A stretch of 23,857 bases of DNA from assembly GCA_900552755.1 (NCBI GenBank), contig USAY01000016.1:1-23857 (forward strand), written 5' to 3'. This DNA comes from an uncultured Collinsella sp. (GTDB lineage: Bacteria > Actinomycetota > Coriobacteriia > Coriobacteriales > Coriobacteriaceae). The notes beneath the pieces were generated by a model that searched no databases, was not told the origin of the DNA, and saw only the letters and a program-made list of their open reading frames with translations. Positions 1 to 8,053 of this stretch are shown one piece after another; the first letter of the stretch is position 1, and each line of letters begins with the position of its first letter. Made by a program: the position numbers and the translations under genes.

Positions 1-377
1 GCGGCTCGGTGTGCGAGGTCTGCTGCGACGTGTGCCCCAACCGCGCCAACGTGGCAATTAAGGTGCCGGGCCTGGCCAAGCATCAGGTCGTCCATGTCGA
101 CGGCATGTGCAACGAGTGCGGTAACTGTGCCGTGTTCTGCCCCTATCAGGAGGGTCGTCCCTACAAGGACAAGCTCACCCTGTTCTGGAGCGAGGAGGAC
201 ATGGAGAACTCCGAGAACGAGGGCTTCCTGGCCGTGGGCGAGGACCACTTTAAGGTCCGCGTCGCCGGCACGGTCCGCACCGTCTCGGTCGATGCCGTCA
301 ACACCGGTCTTCCCGAGGCCGTCCGCCTGACCATCAGGGCCGTGCGCGACAACTATTCGTACCTTCTTAAGAAATAG
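1..377 (+). CDS. ygfK: YgfK-type selenate reductase-like oxidoreductase, C-terminal end (partial)
   Basis: The open frame enters from the left edge and stops with TAG at 375-377, so only the last ~125 residues are present. They hold two cysteine groups, CEVCCDVCPN near the start and CNECGNCAVFCPY about 30 residues later, which fits 4Fe-4S ligation. The tail with LFWSEEDMENSENEGFL is what I recall from the C-terminus of YgfK proteins (putative selenate reductase subunit, related to glutamate synthase small-subunit/dihydropyrimidine dehydrogenase-type flavoproteins). The family is thought to pass electrons within purine or molybdenum-hydroxylase metabolism; the substrate is not settled. The next gene, a ferredoxin, starts 11 bases downstream, so the two are probably co-transcribed. 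The flavin and NAD(P) domains, if present, lie outside the window. Confidence 0.8.
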   Translation, partial: GSVCEVCCDVCPNRANVAIKVPGLAKHQVVHVDGMCNECGNCAVFCPYQEGRPYKDKLTLFWSEEDMENSENEGFLAVGEDHFKVRVAGTVRTVSVDAVNTGLPEAVRLTIRAVRDNYSYLLKK

Positions 378-388
378 GCGAGTCTCTT

Positions 389-868
389 ATGGCCAAATCC
401 ATTCAACATAATGTGGCCTACGTTGCCTGCGGAAGCGGTTGCGCCTCCGCAGGCGGCGACGCCCGCTGCAGCGAAGGCTGCATTGGCTGTGGCGCCTGCG
501 TCACGGCCTGCCCCCACGGTGCCATTGCGCTGGTCGACGGCGTCGCCCGCGTGGACCGCTCCAAGTGCACGGGCTGTGGCCTGTGCGGCATGGCGTGCCC
601 GCAGCGCGTGATTGCCTTTGTTCCCGGCTACCAGAACATTCTGGTGCGCTGCAACAACACCGATAAGGGCGCCATTGCGCGCAAGATCTGCGACACGAGC
701 TGCATCGGTTGCGGTATGTGCGCCAAAAAGTGCCCTGCCGGCGCTATCCGCATCGAGGACAACTGCGCCCATATCGACGGCGCGGACTGCCTGTCGTGCG
801 GCATGTGCGCCGTCGTCTGCCCGCATGGCGCCATCCACGACCGCACCGGCATCGCCGCCGGCGTGTAG
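389..868 (+). CDS. Polyferredoxin with four 4Fe-4S motifs, RnfB-like C-terminal type
   Basis: This 159-residue cytoplasmic protein is almost entirely iron-sulfur domain. Four CxxCxxCxxxC motifs are visible: C31-C34-C37-C41, C60-C63-C66-C70, C105-C108-C111-C115 and C134-C137-C140-C144, each followed by Pro as in bacterial ferredoxins. Extra cysteines near residues 14-27 could bind another centre. There is no signal peptide or membrane segment, so unlike true RnfB it is soluble. It sits between ygfK and the Mo hydroxylase with gaps of 11 and 12 bases. It probably carries electrons between the YgfK-like flavoprotein and the hydroxylase, which has no FAD domain of its own. That role is inferred from position only. 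Confidence 0.85.
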   Translation: MAKSIQHNVAYVACGSGCASAGGDARCSEGCIGCGACVTACPHGAIALVDGVARVDRSKCTGCGLCGMACPQRVIAFVPGYQNILVRCNNTDKGAIARKICDTSCIGCGMCAKKCPAGAIRIEDNCAHIDGADCLSCGMCAVVCPHGAIHDRTGIAAGV

Positions 869-880
869 AAGGGAATCACC

Positions 881-3658
881 ATGGCACAGGAATTCACTTT
901 TACCGTTAACGGCGTGGAGCGCACGACGACGCAGAACAAGCCGTTGCTGCGCTACCTACGCGACGACCTGCACATTCACTCCGCCAAGGACGGCTGCTCC
1001 GAGGGCGCGTGCGGTACCTGCACCATCCACGTGGACGGTGCGGCCGTCAAGGCGTGCGTACTGACCACCGCGCTTGCCGCCGGCCGCAACATCGTGACCG
1101 TCGAGGGCCTGCCCCAGGACGTGCGCGAGGCCTTTGTGTACGCCTTTGGCGCCGTGGGCGCCGTGCAGTGCGGCTTTTGCATCCCCGGCATGGTCATGGC
1201 GGGCGCAGCGCTCATCGCCGAGGACCCCGAGCCCACCGAGGAACAGATCAAGTACGCCATTCGCGGTAACGTCTGCCGCTGCACCGGCTACAAAAAGATT
1301 ATCGAGGGCATCTCGCTGGCCGCTGCGGTGCTCCGCGGCGAAAAGCAGATCGACGAGGACCTGGAGCGCGGCGATGACTACGGCGTGGGCAAGCGCGCCT
1401 TCCGTGTCGACGTGCGCAAGAAGGTGCTCGGTGAGGGCAAGTATCCCGACGACATCGACGAGCTCGATCAGCCGGGCCTGACCTACGCCAGCGCCGTGCG
1501 CTCCAAGTATCCGCGCGCCCGCGTGCTCTCCATCGACACCTCCAAGGCCGAGGCCCTGCCCGGTGTGGTGGGCATCCTGCGCGCCGAGGACGTGCCGGTC
1601 AACCAGGTCGGCCACCTTATCCAGGACTGGGACGTCATGATCGCTCAGGGCGATATCACCCGTTGCGTGGGCGATGCCATCGTGCTGGTGGTCGCCGAGG
1701 ACGAGGCGACGCTCGAGAAGGCCAAGAAGCTCGTAAAGATTGACTACGAGCCGCTGGAGCCCGTGCGCAACATTGTCGAGGCCGGGGCCGCCGACGCCCC
1801 GCGTCTGCACGACAGCTTCTTTGCCTTTGGCAACACGGTGGAGCTCAAGGACAACGTGTGCCAGAGCCGTCATGTGACGCGCGGCGACGCCGCCAAGGCG
1901 CTGGCCGAAAGCGCATTCACCGTGACGCAGCGCTTTACCACGCCCTTTACCGAGCATGCCTTCTTGGAGCCCGAGTGCGCCGTCGCCTTCCCGTACAAGA
2001 ACGGCGTCAAGGTGCAGTCGACCGACCAGGGTGCCTACGATACGCGCAAAGAGTGCGCCCACATGTTTGGCTGGGACAACGAGCCCGAGCGTGTGGTTGT
2101 AGAGACCATGCTCGTGGGTGGCGGCTTTGGCGGCAAGGAGGACGTGTCCATTCAGCATCTGGCCGCGCTCGCCGCCTATAAGTTCCAGCGTCCTGTGAAG
2201 TGCAAGCTCACGCGTGCCGAGTCACTCGCGTTCCATCCCAAGCGCCATGCCATGGACGGTACCTTTACACTGGGTTGCGACGCCGAGGGCAACTTTACCG
2301 GTCTGGATTGCGAGATCAACTTTGATACCGGCGCCTACGCGTCGCTGTGCGGCCCGGTGCTCGAGCGCGCCTGCACGCATGCCGTCGGCCCCTACAAGTA
2401 CCAGAACACCGACATTCGCGGTTTTGGCTACTACACCAACAACCCGCCCGCCGGCGCGTACCGCGGCTTTGGCGTTTGCCAGTCCGAGTTTGCGCTCGAG
2501 AGTCTGATCGACTTGCTGGCAGAGAAGGTCGGCCTGGATCCGTGGGAGATCCGCTACCGTAACGCCATCGAGCCGGGCGAGGTTTTGCCCAACGGCCAGA
2601 TTGCCGACTGCTCCACGGCGCTTAAGGAGACACTGCTCGAGGTCAAGGATGCCTACTACGCGCATCCCGGCCACGCCGGCATTGCCTGCGCTATGAAGAA
2701 CGCTGGCGTGGGCGTTGGCCTGCCCGACGCCGGCCGCTGCAAGATTCGCGTCGAGAACGGCGTGGCCGTGGTCTATGCCGCCACGTCCGACATCGGCCAG
2801 GGCTGCAACACCGTCTTTTTGCAGGACGTTGCCGAGGCCTGCGGTCTGCCGCTTCGCTGCATTGCCAACGGCGAGTGCTCCACCGAGAACGCTCCCGACT
2901 CCGGCACCACGTCTGGCTCGCGTCAGACGGTCGTGACCGGCGAGGCCGTGCGCGGTGCCGCCTTCCTGCTGCGCGATGCCATGCTTGACATCGAGGCCGG
3001 CAAGTCTGCGCCCGCCGCTCCCGTGAATGCACATGGCGACGGCGTCAAGATCGAGTACGACGACGGTCGCGCCTATCAGCTGCACACGCAGGAGCTCGTC
3101 GCTGGTCAGGGTATGCATCCTCAGGATCCCGCGGCCGCCATCAAGGCACTCGAGGGATGCGAGTTTGGCTACGTGTACTTGGAGCCGACCGACAAGCTGG
3201 GTGCGGATGTTCCCAACCCCAAGAGCCACATCTGCTACGGCTTTGCCACGCATGTGGTCATTTTGGACGATGACGGCCGCGTGAGCGAGGTCTATGCTGC
3301 GCACGATTCCGGCAAGGTGGTCAACCCCATCTCCATCCAGGGTCAGATCGAAGGCGGCGTGCTCATGGGTATGGGCTATGCGCTTACCGAGGACTGGCCG
3401 CTCAAGGACTGCGTGCCCCAGGCAAGGTACGGCACGCTCGGGTTGTTCCGCGCGCCCGAGATTCCGGATATCCACGCCATCTACGTGGAGAAGGACGAAC
3501 TGCTGCCCGTGGCATACGGCGGCAAGGGCATCGGCGAGATCGCAACGATCCCCACGGCGCCCGCCGTGCAGAACGCCTATCGCGCATTCGACGGCAAGCT
3601 GCGTCCGGATCTGCCCATGGTGGATACGCCGTACAGCCGCGCCCGTCACCGTGGGTAG
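881..3658 (+). CDS. xdhD: Fused molybdenum hydroxylase (xanthine dehydrogenase-like, XdhD type)
   Basis: The 925-residue protein joins a 2Fe-2S module to a molybdopterin module. The plant-type 2Fe-2S ligands are C39, C44, C47 and C59; the second cluster uses C97, C100, C132 and C134 (QCGFC and CRCTG). Molybdopterin-domain motifs follow: GGGFGGKED near residue 413, GAYRGFGVCQ near 525, and GGKGIGE near 880-886, whose Glu is the expected catalytic base. There is no FAD domain between the halves, matching E. coli XdhD (YgfN, about 956 residues) and not three-domain xanthine dehydrogenases. The expected reaction is hydroxylation of a purine such as hypoxanthine or xanthine; the true substrate cannot be read from sequence. 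Some enzymes of this neighbourhood are called selenium-dependent. Start ATG 881 follows AAGGGAA at good spacing. It is the last gene of the ygfK-ferredoxin-xdhD run and is followed by a terminator. Confidence 0.85.
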   Translation: MAQEFTFTVNGVERTTTQNKPLLRYLRDDLHIHSAKDGCSEGACGTCTIHVDGAAVKACVLTTALAAGRNIVTVEGLPQDVREAFVYAFGAVGAVQCGFCIPGMVMAGAALIAEDPEPTEEQIKYAIRGNVCRCTGYKKIIEGISLAAAVLRGEKQIDEDLERGDDYGVGKRAFRVDVRKKVLGEGKYPDDIDELDQPGLTYASAVRSKYPRARVLSIDTSKAEALPGVVGILRAEDVPVNQVGHLIQDWDVMIAQGDITRCVGDAIVLVVAEDEATLEKAKKLVKIDYEPLEPVRNIVEAGAADAPRLHDSFFAFGNTVELKDNVCQSRHVTRGDAAKALAESAFTVTQRFTTPFTEHAFLEPECAVAFPYKNGVKVQSTDQGAYDTRKECAHMFGWDNEPERVVVETMLVGGGFGGKEDVSIQHLAALAAYKFQRPVKCKLTRAESLAFHPKRHAMDGTFTLGCDAEGNFTGLDCEINFDTGAYASLCGPVLERACTHAVGPYKYQNTDIRGFGYYTNNPPAGAYRGFGVCQSEFALESLIDLLAEKVGLDPWEIRYRNAIEPGEVLPNGQIADCSTALKETLLEVKDAYYAHPGHAGIACAMKNAGVGVGLPDAGRCKIRVENGVAVVYAATSDIGQGCNTVFLQDVAEACGLPLRCIANGECSTENAPDSGTTSGSRQTVVTGEAVRGAAFLLRDAMLDIEAGKSAPAAPVNAHGDGVKIEYDDGRAYQLHTQELVAGQGMHPQDPAAAIKALEGCEFGYVYLEPTDKLGADVPNPKSHICYGFATHVVILDDDGRVSEVYAAHDSGKVVNPISIQGQIEGGVLMGMGYALTEDWPLKDCVPQARYGTLGLFRAPEIPDIHAIYVEKDELLPVAYGGKGIGEIATIPTAPAVQNAYRAFDGKLRPDLPMVDTPYSRARHRG

Positions 3659-3721
3659 GGCGCAGACGGCATTGCTGATGGGCTGTTCGCGCACAACACC
3701 AACTGTATATGCTGCACCTTT

Positions 3722-3757
3722 GGCCCCGGCTCCATCGCGAGCCGGGGCCTTTTGTTT
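3722..3757 (+). terminator. Intrinsic terminator after xdhD
   Basis: A perfect 11-bp GC-rich stem (GGCCCCGGCTC paired with GAGCCGGGGCC) with a 6-base loop is followed by TTTTGTTT. It lies 63 bases after the xdhD stop and should end the ygfK-ferredoxin-xdhD transcript, insulating the accessory block. Confidence 0.9.
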
Positions 3758-3760
3758 GGA

Positions 3761-3874
3761 GCGGAAACTGTGTTCCGGATTCAAGCCTCAGAATGGGATG
3801 AACGGATGGCATGTTTGGCGGAAACTACGGCCCAGTTTTTGGCTCCAGAACGGGATGCATTTTCCGGAACGGTC
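3761..3874 (+). repeat. Two diverged direct repeats, 57-bp period
   Basis: GCGGAAACT occurs at 3761 and 3818, and AGAAYGGGATG at 3790 and 3847, both pairs exactly 57 bases apart, so two diverged 57-bp units lie head to tail. Both also contain a TTCCGGA/TTCCGGAAC segment. No coding frame is convincing. This fills most of the 333-base gap between xdhD and the first ATPase gene and may be a dispersed intergenic repeat of the host genome. That cannot be tested inside this window. Confidence 0.5.
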
Positions 3875-3923
3875 CACGTGCGGTGGTGTACCGCCCCTTT
3901 CGTGTGCGCCGCTTGTCGAATTA

Positions 3924-3973
3924 CGTTATAGCTAGCTATATTATAGGAAGGTATAATATAGCTAGCTATAACG
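3924..3973. repeat. Perfect 22-bp inverted repeat at the promoter of the DUF234 ATPase
   Basis: Arms 3924-3945 and 3952-3973 are exact reverse complements around the spacer GGAAGG. Each arm contains the smaller palindrome TATAGCTAGCTATA (3927-3940 and 3957-3970), so the site can also be read as two 14-bp palindromes spaced 30 bp start to start. TATAAT, a consensus -10 hexamer, occurs at 3952-3957 and its mirror copy at 3940-3945. The element ends 18 bases before the start codon. It is probably an operator overlapping the promoter, perhaps for autoregulation. It lacks a T-run and so is not a terminator. Confidence 0.85.
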
Positions 3974-3991
3974 CAAAGGAAGGATGGCCCT

Positions 3992-5383
3992 ATGTTTATC
4001 GGAAGAACAGTGGAAATGTCCGAGCTCAATCGACTGTATGGCACGGGCTCCTTTGAGATGCCTGTGATTTACGGCCGCCGTCGCGTGGGCAAAACGCGTC
4101 TTATCACAGAGTTTATCCAAGGCAAGAAGGCTATTTACTTTCAAGCTCGTCGTACCAATGCAGAGGCAAACCTGCATGGCTTTAGCCAGGCGATACTTGC
4201 GGGCTCCGTTGGTGTTGCTGGCGTGTCGTTTCGTAGTTTTGACGAGGCGTTCGATGCGTTGGCTACCATGGCTCGCACGGAACGTTTGATTGTCGTGATC
4301 GACGAGTATCCTTATCTCGCCCAATCGAATCCCGAGATCAGCTCGTTGCTGCAAGACAAGATCGATCACTTGTACAAAGAGACCAAGCTTATGCTTATCC
4401 TGTGCGGGTCGTCGCTTTCGTTTATGGAAGAGCAGGTGTTGGGCTACGAGAGTCCGCTATACGGTAGGCGTACGGCCCAGTTTAAGATCATGCCGCTCGA
4501 TTTTATGACGACCCTCGGCCTGTGGCAGAGCATGGGTCGCGAAGACGCTGCAGTTTGCTATGGCATGACGGGTGGCATTCCTGCATATATCGAGAAAGTC
4601 GATCCTGCCGCACCGCTCAAGGACAACATCAAACGTCTTTTTCTTACTCCTACGGGCTATCTCTTTGAGGAGCCGAGTAACCTGCTATTGCAGGAGTGCC
4701 GCAATCCCGAGCAATATGATGCGATCGTGCAAGCAATTGCCCAGGGGCGCTCGAAGATCTCGGAGATTGCGAGCTCTACGGGAATCCCTGCGAGCAACGT
4801 AAAGAGCTATGTGGATAAGCTGGCGTCGCTTGGGATTGTCGAGCGCGAGCTGCCCCTAAACGAGACGAGTAATAAGCGAGCCGTGTATCTGCTGAGCGAT
4901 CAGATGTTTAGGTTCTGGTACAAGTTTGTTCCGCAGAACATCGGGCTGATTCAAAACGATATGGCCGAGATGGCGTATAAGCGCATTGAGCCACACGTAT
5001 CGGATTACATGGGTACGGTCTTTGAGCTTATATGCAGACAATACGTGTACGAACTCGCGCGCGCGGGCCAGCTCGATGTGGTTCCGGCGAGCGTCGGGCG
5101 CTGGTGGGGGACGGATAATCGCACGCATACGCAGGAAGAAATCGACTTGATTGTTGACGATGGCGAGAGCACTGCTCTGTTTGCGGAGTGCAAATGGCGC
5201 AATGAACCGGTGGGCGAAGACGTGCTGCAAAAGCTCGTGCATCGAAGCGAGCTCTTTAGGCGGCAGCACAAAAGCTATGCGATCTTCTCGAAGCGAGGCT
5301 TTACGCAAGGATGTCAGGAAGCTGCGGCGAGCAGGGGAGATGCCAAGCTGATTTCGTTTGCCGAGATGTGCGAGCGGAGATAA
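3992..5383 (+). CDS. AAA-type ATPase with DUF234 (PD-(D/E)xK-like) C-terminus
   Basis: The 463-residue protein starts with an archaeal-type AAA ATPase domain: Walker A YGRRRVGKTR at 27-36, Walker B LIVVIDEYPYL near 97-107, and a sensor-like LILCGSS near 133. A winged-helix segment (SKISEIASSTGIPASN) lies around 255-270. The C-terminal DUF234 part carries EIDLIVDDG and FAECKW, giving the spaced Asp and Glu-x-Lys of the PD-(D/E)xK nuclease fold. Start ATG 3992 follows AAAGGAAGG. The family is common in archaea and gut anaerobes; its function is largely unknown, with a defence or mobile-element role often suspected. A different iterated DNA element precedes this gene and each of the two related ATPase genes in the window. 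It is transcribed alone. Confidence 0.85.
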   Translation: MFIGRTVEMSELNRLYGTGSFEMPVIYGRRRVGKTRLITEFIQGKKAIYFQARRTNAEANLHGFSQAILAGSVGVAGVSFRSFDEAFDALATMARTERLIVVIDEYPYLAQSNPEISSLLQDKIDHLYKETKLMLILCGSSLSFMEEQVLGYESPLYGRRTAQFKIMPLDFMTTLGLWQSMGREDAAVCYGMTGGIPAYIEKVDPAAPLKDNIKRLFLTPTGYLFEEPSNLLLQECRNPEQYDAIVQAIAQGRSKISEIASSTGIPASNVKSYVDKLASLGIVERELPLNETSNKRAVYLLSDQMFRFWYKFVPQNIGLIQNDMAEMAYKRIEPHVSDYMGTVFELICRQYVYELARAGQLDVVPASVGRWWGTDNRTHTQEEIDLIVDDGESTALFAECKWRNEPVGEDVLQKLVHRSELFRRQHKSYAIFSKRGFTQGCQEAAASRGDAKLISFAEMCERR

Positions 5384-5431
5384 CCAAGCACGCTCTGATG
5401 TGATGCTCGGAATGGGTCGCGCTAAGGATGC

Positions 5432-5546
5432 CAAGCGTAAAACCTTCAATGAAAATGGCGTAAAAACTACATCTGTCATGGCGTAAAAACTACATTGAAA
5501 GTAGCGTAAAATCAGCATTGAGAATGGCGTAATTTCGCATATAGCG
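5432..5546 (+). repeat. Five iterated elements, exact 23-bp period, before the first DUF4143 ATPase
   Basis: GCGTAA recurs at 5435, 5458, 5481, 5504 and 5527, exactly 23 bases apart. The best two units share ATGGCGTAAAAACTACAT (5455 and 5478); units 1, 4 and 5 are degenerate. Conservation sits in the first ~18 bases of each unit, leaving about 5 variable bases. The array stops 22 bases before the ATG at 5569 and so covers the promoter. Regular spacing of about two helical turns suggests cooperative binding of a protein along the DNA. Confidence 0.85.
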
Positions 5547-5568
5547 TGATAGAGAGGGACGGCCGTCT

Positions 5569-6864
5569 ATGGATGCACCAAAGAGATTGACCCAAAAGGG
5601 ATATAGGCCCCGGCTCATAGAGGAGCGCCTCGACACCCTTATGCGGGCGTTTGGCTGTGTGGAGATCAACGGCCCCAAATGGTGCGGCAAGACCTGGACG
5701 GCGCTCTCTCGCTCGGCGAGCGTCTCCAGGCTCGATGAGCCTGCGCAGCGTGCGGCGGCAGAGGTCGACCCAAGCCTGGCGCTCATCGGCGATGCGCCAC
5801 ACCTGGTCGATGAATGGCAGGAGGTGCCCGAGGTTTGGGATGCCGCCCGGCGTTTCGTGGACGCGAGCGGCAACGAACGGGGGACACTTTTGCTCACGGG
5901 CTCGACCGCGCTCAAAAGCGAGGAGCGCAGCCATGTTCGTCATTCCGGCACGGGTAGGATCGCCCGTCTGTCAATGCGCCCCATGGCCCTGTGTGAGTCG
6001 GGCGACGGCGAGCCGCTCGTGTCACTGGCAAGCCTCTTTAAGGGCGAGGATTTTGCCCCTCAGCGTCGCGAGAGCACGGTGGATGACGTCGCCCGCTGGT
6101 GCTGCAGGGGCGGTTGGCCTGCAAATCTTGGGCTTTCGGAAGATCTTGCGCGAGAGACGGCAAGCCAGTACGTGCACTCGGTGCTCGACGTCAACGTGCT
6201 GGACGAGGGCATGTCGCCCGAGCTTGCACACGGCCTTTTGCGAGCTCTTGCCATGAACGAGAGCCAGGCTGTCACGTACAAGACGCTCGTAAAGGACGCC
6301 TCGTACGGTGAGGCGGGCCCCGACGAGAGGACCATCGCTGCGTACTTGGACCTCTTCAACAGGCTCAAGCTGACCGAGGACCTGTGCGGATGGGAGCCGC
6401 CCATGCGCTCGAAGGCCCGCGTTCGCGTGCGCCCCAAGCGCTACTTCTGTGACCCGTCACTTGCGGCGGCGTTGCTGGGGGCTACCCCTGAGCGGCTGCT
6501 TGGCGATATGCAAACGCTGGGGATGCTCTTTGAGAATCTCGTCCTGCGCGACGTGCGCGTGTTCCTTTCCACCTACGGCGGTGTCGACAACAGTGTCCAT
6601 TATTTCCGAGATGAGAAGGGCCTTGAGGTCGATCTGATCGTTGAGCACGACGGGCGCTGGGGAGCCATCGAGGTCAAGCTGAGTGATGCGAAAGCAGACG
6701 ATGGAGCGAGAAATCTCAAGGCGCTGGAGAGGAAAGTGCTCTCCAATCCTGCCGCCCAGAATGCCGCGCCGGCGTTTTTGGCGGTCGTGGTTGGAAAGGG
6801 GAGCATTGCCTATACACGCGACGACGGCGTGGCGGTGATTCCCATGGCGGCACTTGGGGCGTAG
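5569..6864 (+). CDS. AAA ATPase with DUF4143 C-terminus (first copy)
   Basis: The 431-residue protein has Walker A GPKWCGKT at 35-42, a Walker B region HLVDEWQEVPEVWD near 84-97 and LLLTGST near 107-113. The C-terminal DUF4143 region reads GLEVDLIVEHDGRWGAIEVK around 350-368, which supplies the Asp and Glu-x-Lys of a PD-(D/E)xK-like fold. Length and motif order fit the family. ATG 5569 has GAGAGGGACGG upstream. The gene follows the 23-bp iterated array and is transcribed alone; a candidate terminator lies near 7112-7157. Biochemical function is unknown for the family; proposals include DNA-linked regulation and defence. It is not closely similar to the second DUF4143 ATPase at 18813-20135: their Walker A motifs and lengths differ. 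Confidence 0.85.
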   Translation: MDAPKRLTQKGYRPRLIEERLDTLMRAFGCVEINGPKWCGKTWTALSRSASVSRLDEPAQRAAAEVDPSLALIGDAPHLVDEWQEVPEVWDAARRFVDASGNERGTLLLTGSTALKSEERSHVRHSGTGRIARLSMRPMALCESGDGEPLVSLASLFKGEDFAPQRRESTVDDVARWCCRGGWPANLGLSEDLARETASQYVHSVLDVNVLDEGMSPELAHGLLRALAMNESQAVTYKTLVKDASYGEAGPDERTIAAYLDLFNRLKLTEDLCGWEPPMRSKARVRVRPKRYFCDPSLAAALLGATPERLLGDMQTLGMLFENLVLRDVRVFLSTYGGVDNSVHYFRDEKGLEVDLIVEHDGRWGAIEVKLSDAKADDGARNLKALERKVLSNPAAQNAAPAFLAVVVGKGSIAYTRDDGVAVIPMAALGA

Positions 6865-7319
6865 TGGTTTTGCGGGCGTGCCGTGCTTCCTTTACCGAAA
6901 ATCCATTTGGTAAACCAGATGCTCGCGGATAGAATAAAGTTGACGGCAGCCCAAGGGTGATAGCTGGGCAGCGCCGTTGCTTGGTCAAGAGGTCAGTGCC
7001 TTAATGGCAGCGACTTGTTATGCTTCGAATGCTGCTTGAGTGCCTCGGAAAGTTCGATAAGCGCCGTGAAGAGCGAGACCAAAGCAACCAAGAGCTCTAC
7101 GAGCTCTGATGGGCCCGGGATGACCGCTGATTCAAGTCACCGGGCCTAAATCTTTTTCATGCATTTGAATAGAGCGGGCAACTCTCTTGGGGCCGTCTGC
7201 ATGACGTGTGCCTGGCGCATGGTATTGCGCCCAGCTTTCATGTCCGCGCGGCCACCTATCCTTACGGCAATGTAGCCGCCTATGTAGCAAGCGGCAGGCA
7301 ACGGAGAAAGGCCCTAACC
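6865..7319. other. Gap between ATPase and exonuclease genes, no certain gene
   Basis: No convincing gene is present in these 455 bases. Two short overlapping frames stand out. On the plus strand a 29-codon ORF (7020-7109) reads MLRMLLECLGKFDKRREERD and ends just before a terminator hairpin, but has no ribosome site. On the minus strand a frame ending at 6993-6995 reads LVALVSLFTALIELSEALK, a hydrophobic then charged peptide like small type I toxins, but lacks an ATG or GTG start. GAGCTC TAC GAGCTC (7092-7106) is a small palindrome. Confidence 0.4.
7112..7157 (+). terminator. Probable intrinsic terminator
   Basis: GGCCCGG (7112-7118) pairs with CCGGGCC (7140-7146), extended after a two-base bulge by TGAC with GTCA, and is followed by TAAATCTTTTT. 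It points rightward and could end the transcript of the DUF4143 ATPase gene (stop at 6864) or of a short RNA from the gap. Confidence 0.65.
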
Positions 7320-8053
7320 GTGTCAGTTGAAAAGACGCCGGGTATCTCGGCTATCGATACGACGAACTTTGCGCGCCAGATTGTGCTGGACTTTGAGTTT
7401 GCGCCGGTGCCAAAGCAGCGCCAGCGCCGTGGACTGCGCAATGAGATTATCGAGGTCGGCGCCGTCAAGCTCGATAACCGCGGCAACGTTATAGGCGAGT
7501 TCTCGCAGTTTGTGCAGACAGAATTTACCGAAGGCGTTGCGTTTCCCGTCCGCGAGCTCACGGGGATATCGGCCGTGGACACCGCGATGGCCGACCCGCT
7601 CTATGCGGTGATCAAAAGGCTCAGCGATTGGATCGGTCGCTACTCCGCCCAGGTGGTCGTTGGAGCGGGGCGGATCGTCGACAGCTTTTGACCGAGTGCC
7701 AGGCAAAACACATCGACCTTGCCGCATTTCCTACGGACTGGGCCGACCTGCAGGCGTTTTACACCTCGATCATGGACGTGGGCAGCCACGGGTGCGTCTC
7801 TTTGAGTGACGCGGCGACGTGGTTTGGTATCGAGTTCGACGAGTCGACGGGCCACGCCCACAGCGCCCTAGCCGATGCGCGCGTGACCGCCAAGCTGCTC
7901 AAGCAGATGATGGATGGGGACTACCGCGTGAGTCCGCACGCCCAGGAAGTCCGCCAGCGTTGGGGGATGGGCGAGCGACCCCAGACGCGCCTTTCCAGCA
8001 AGTGCCCCGAGCTGAGAGACCTGCTGCTGAGGCTGAAGGCGGAGGGGAGGTAG
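7320..8053 (+). pseudogene. DEDDh 3'-5' exonuclease (DnaQ-like), frameshifted
   Basis: Two overlapping frames together make one DnaQ-type exonuclease of about 243 residues. The first, from GTG 7320 after GGAGAAAGG, carries motif Exo I (VLDFEFAP) and runs into TGA near 7691. The second carries GADRRQLLTECQAKHID (Exo II region) and the Exo III signature GHAHSALADAR with His and Asp five residues apart, ending at 8053. The frames meet near 7660: adding one T there (GTT TGG AGC) restores VVVWSGADRRQ, the expected family sequence. This is therefore a one-base deletion, either a true inactivating mutation or a sequencing error. An intact protein would degrade DNA or RNA 3' to 5'. It lies just left of the type I R-M locus, convergent with hsdR. 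Confidence 0.8.

Noticed and set aside
956..2158. 400-codon open frame antisense to xdhD
   Set aside because: High-GC coding shadow; the plus strand encodes a complete Mo hydroxylase with all motifs and the antisense product shows no recognisable domain.
7020..7109. 29-codon ORF before a terminator
   Set aside because: No ribosome site and the peptide is not recognised; kept only as a note in the gap entry.
6993..7130. TatA-like reading (GPSELVELLVALV) on the minus strand
   Set aside because: Short resemblance only; no start codon, and TatA's amphipathic helix with its FG motif is absent.
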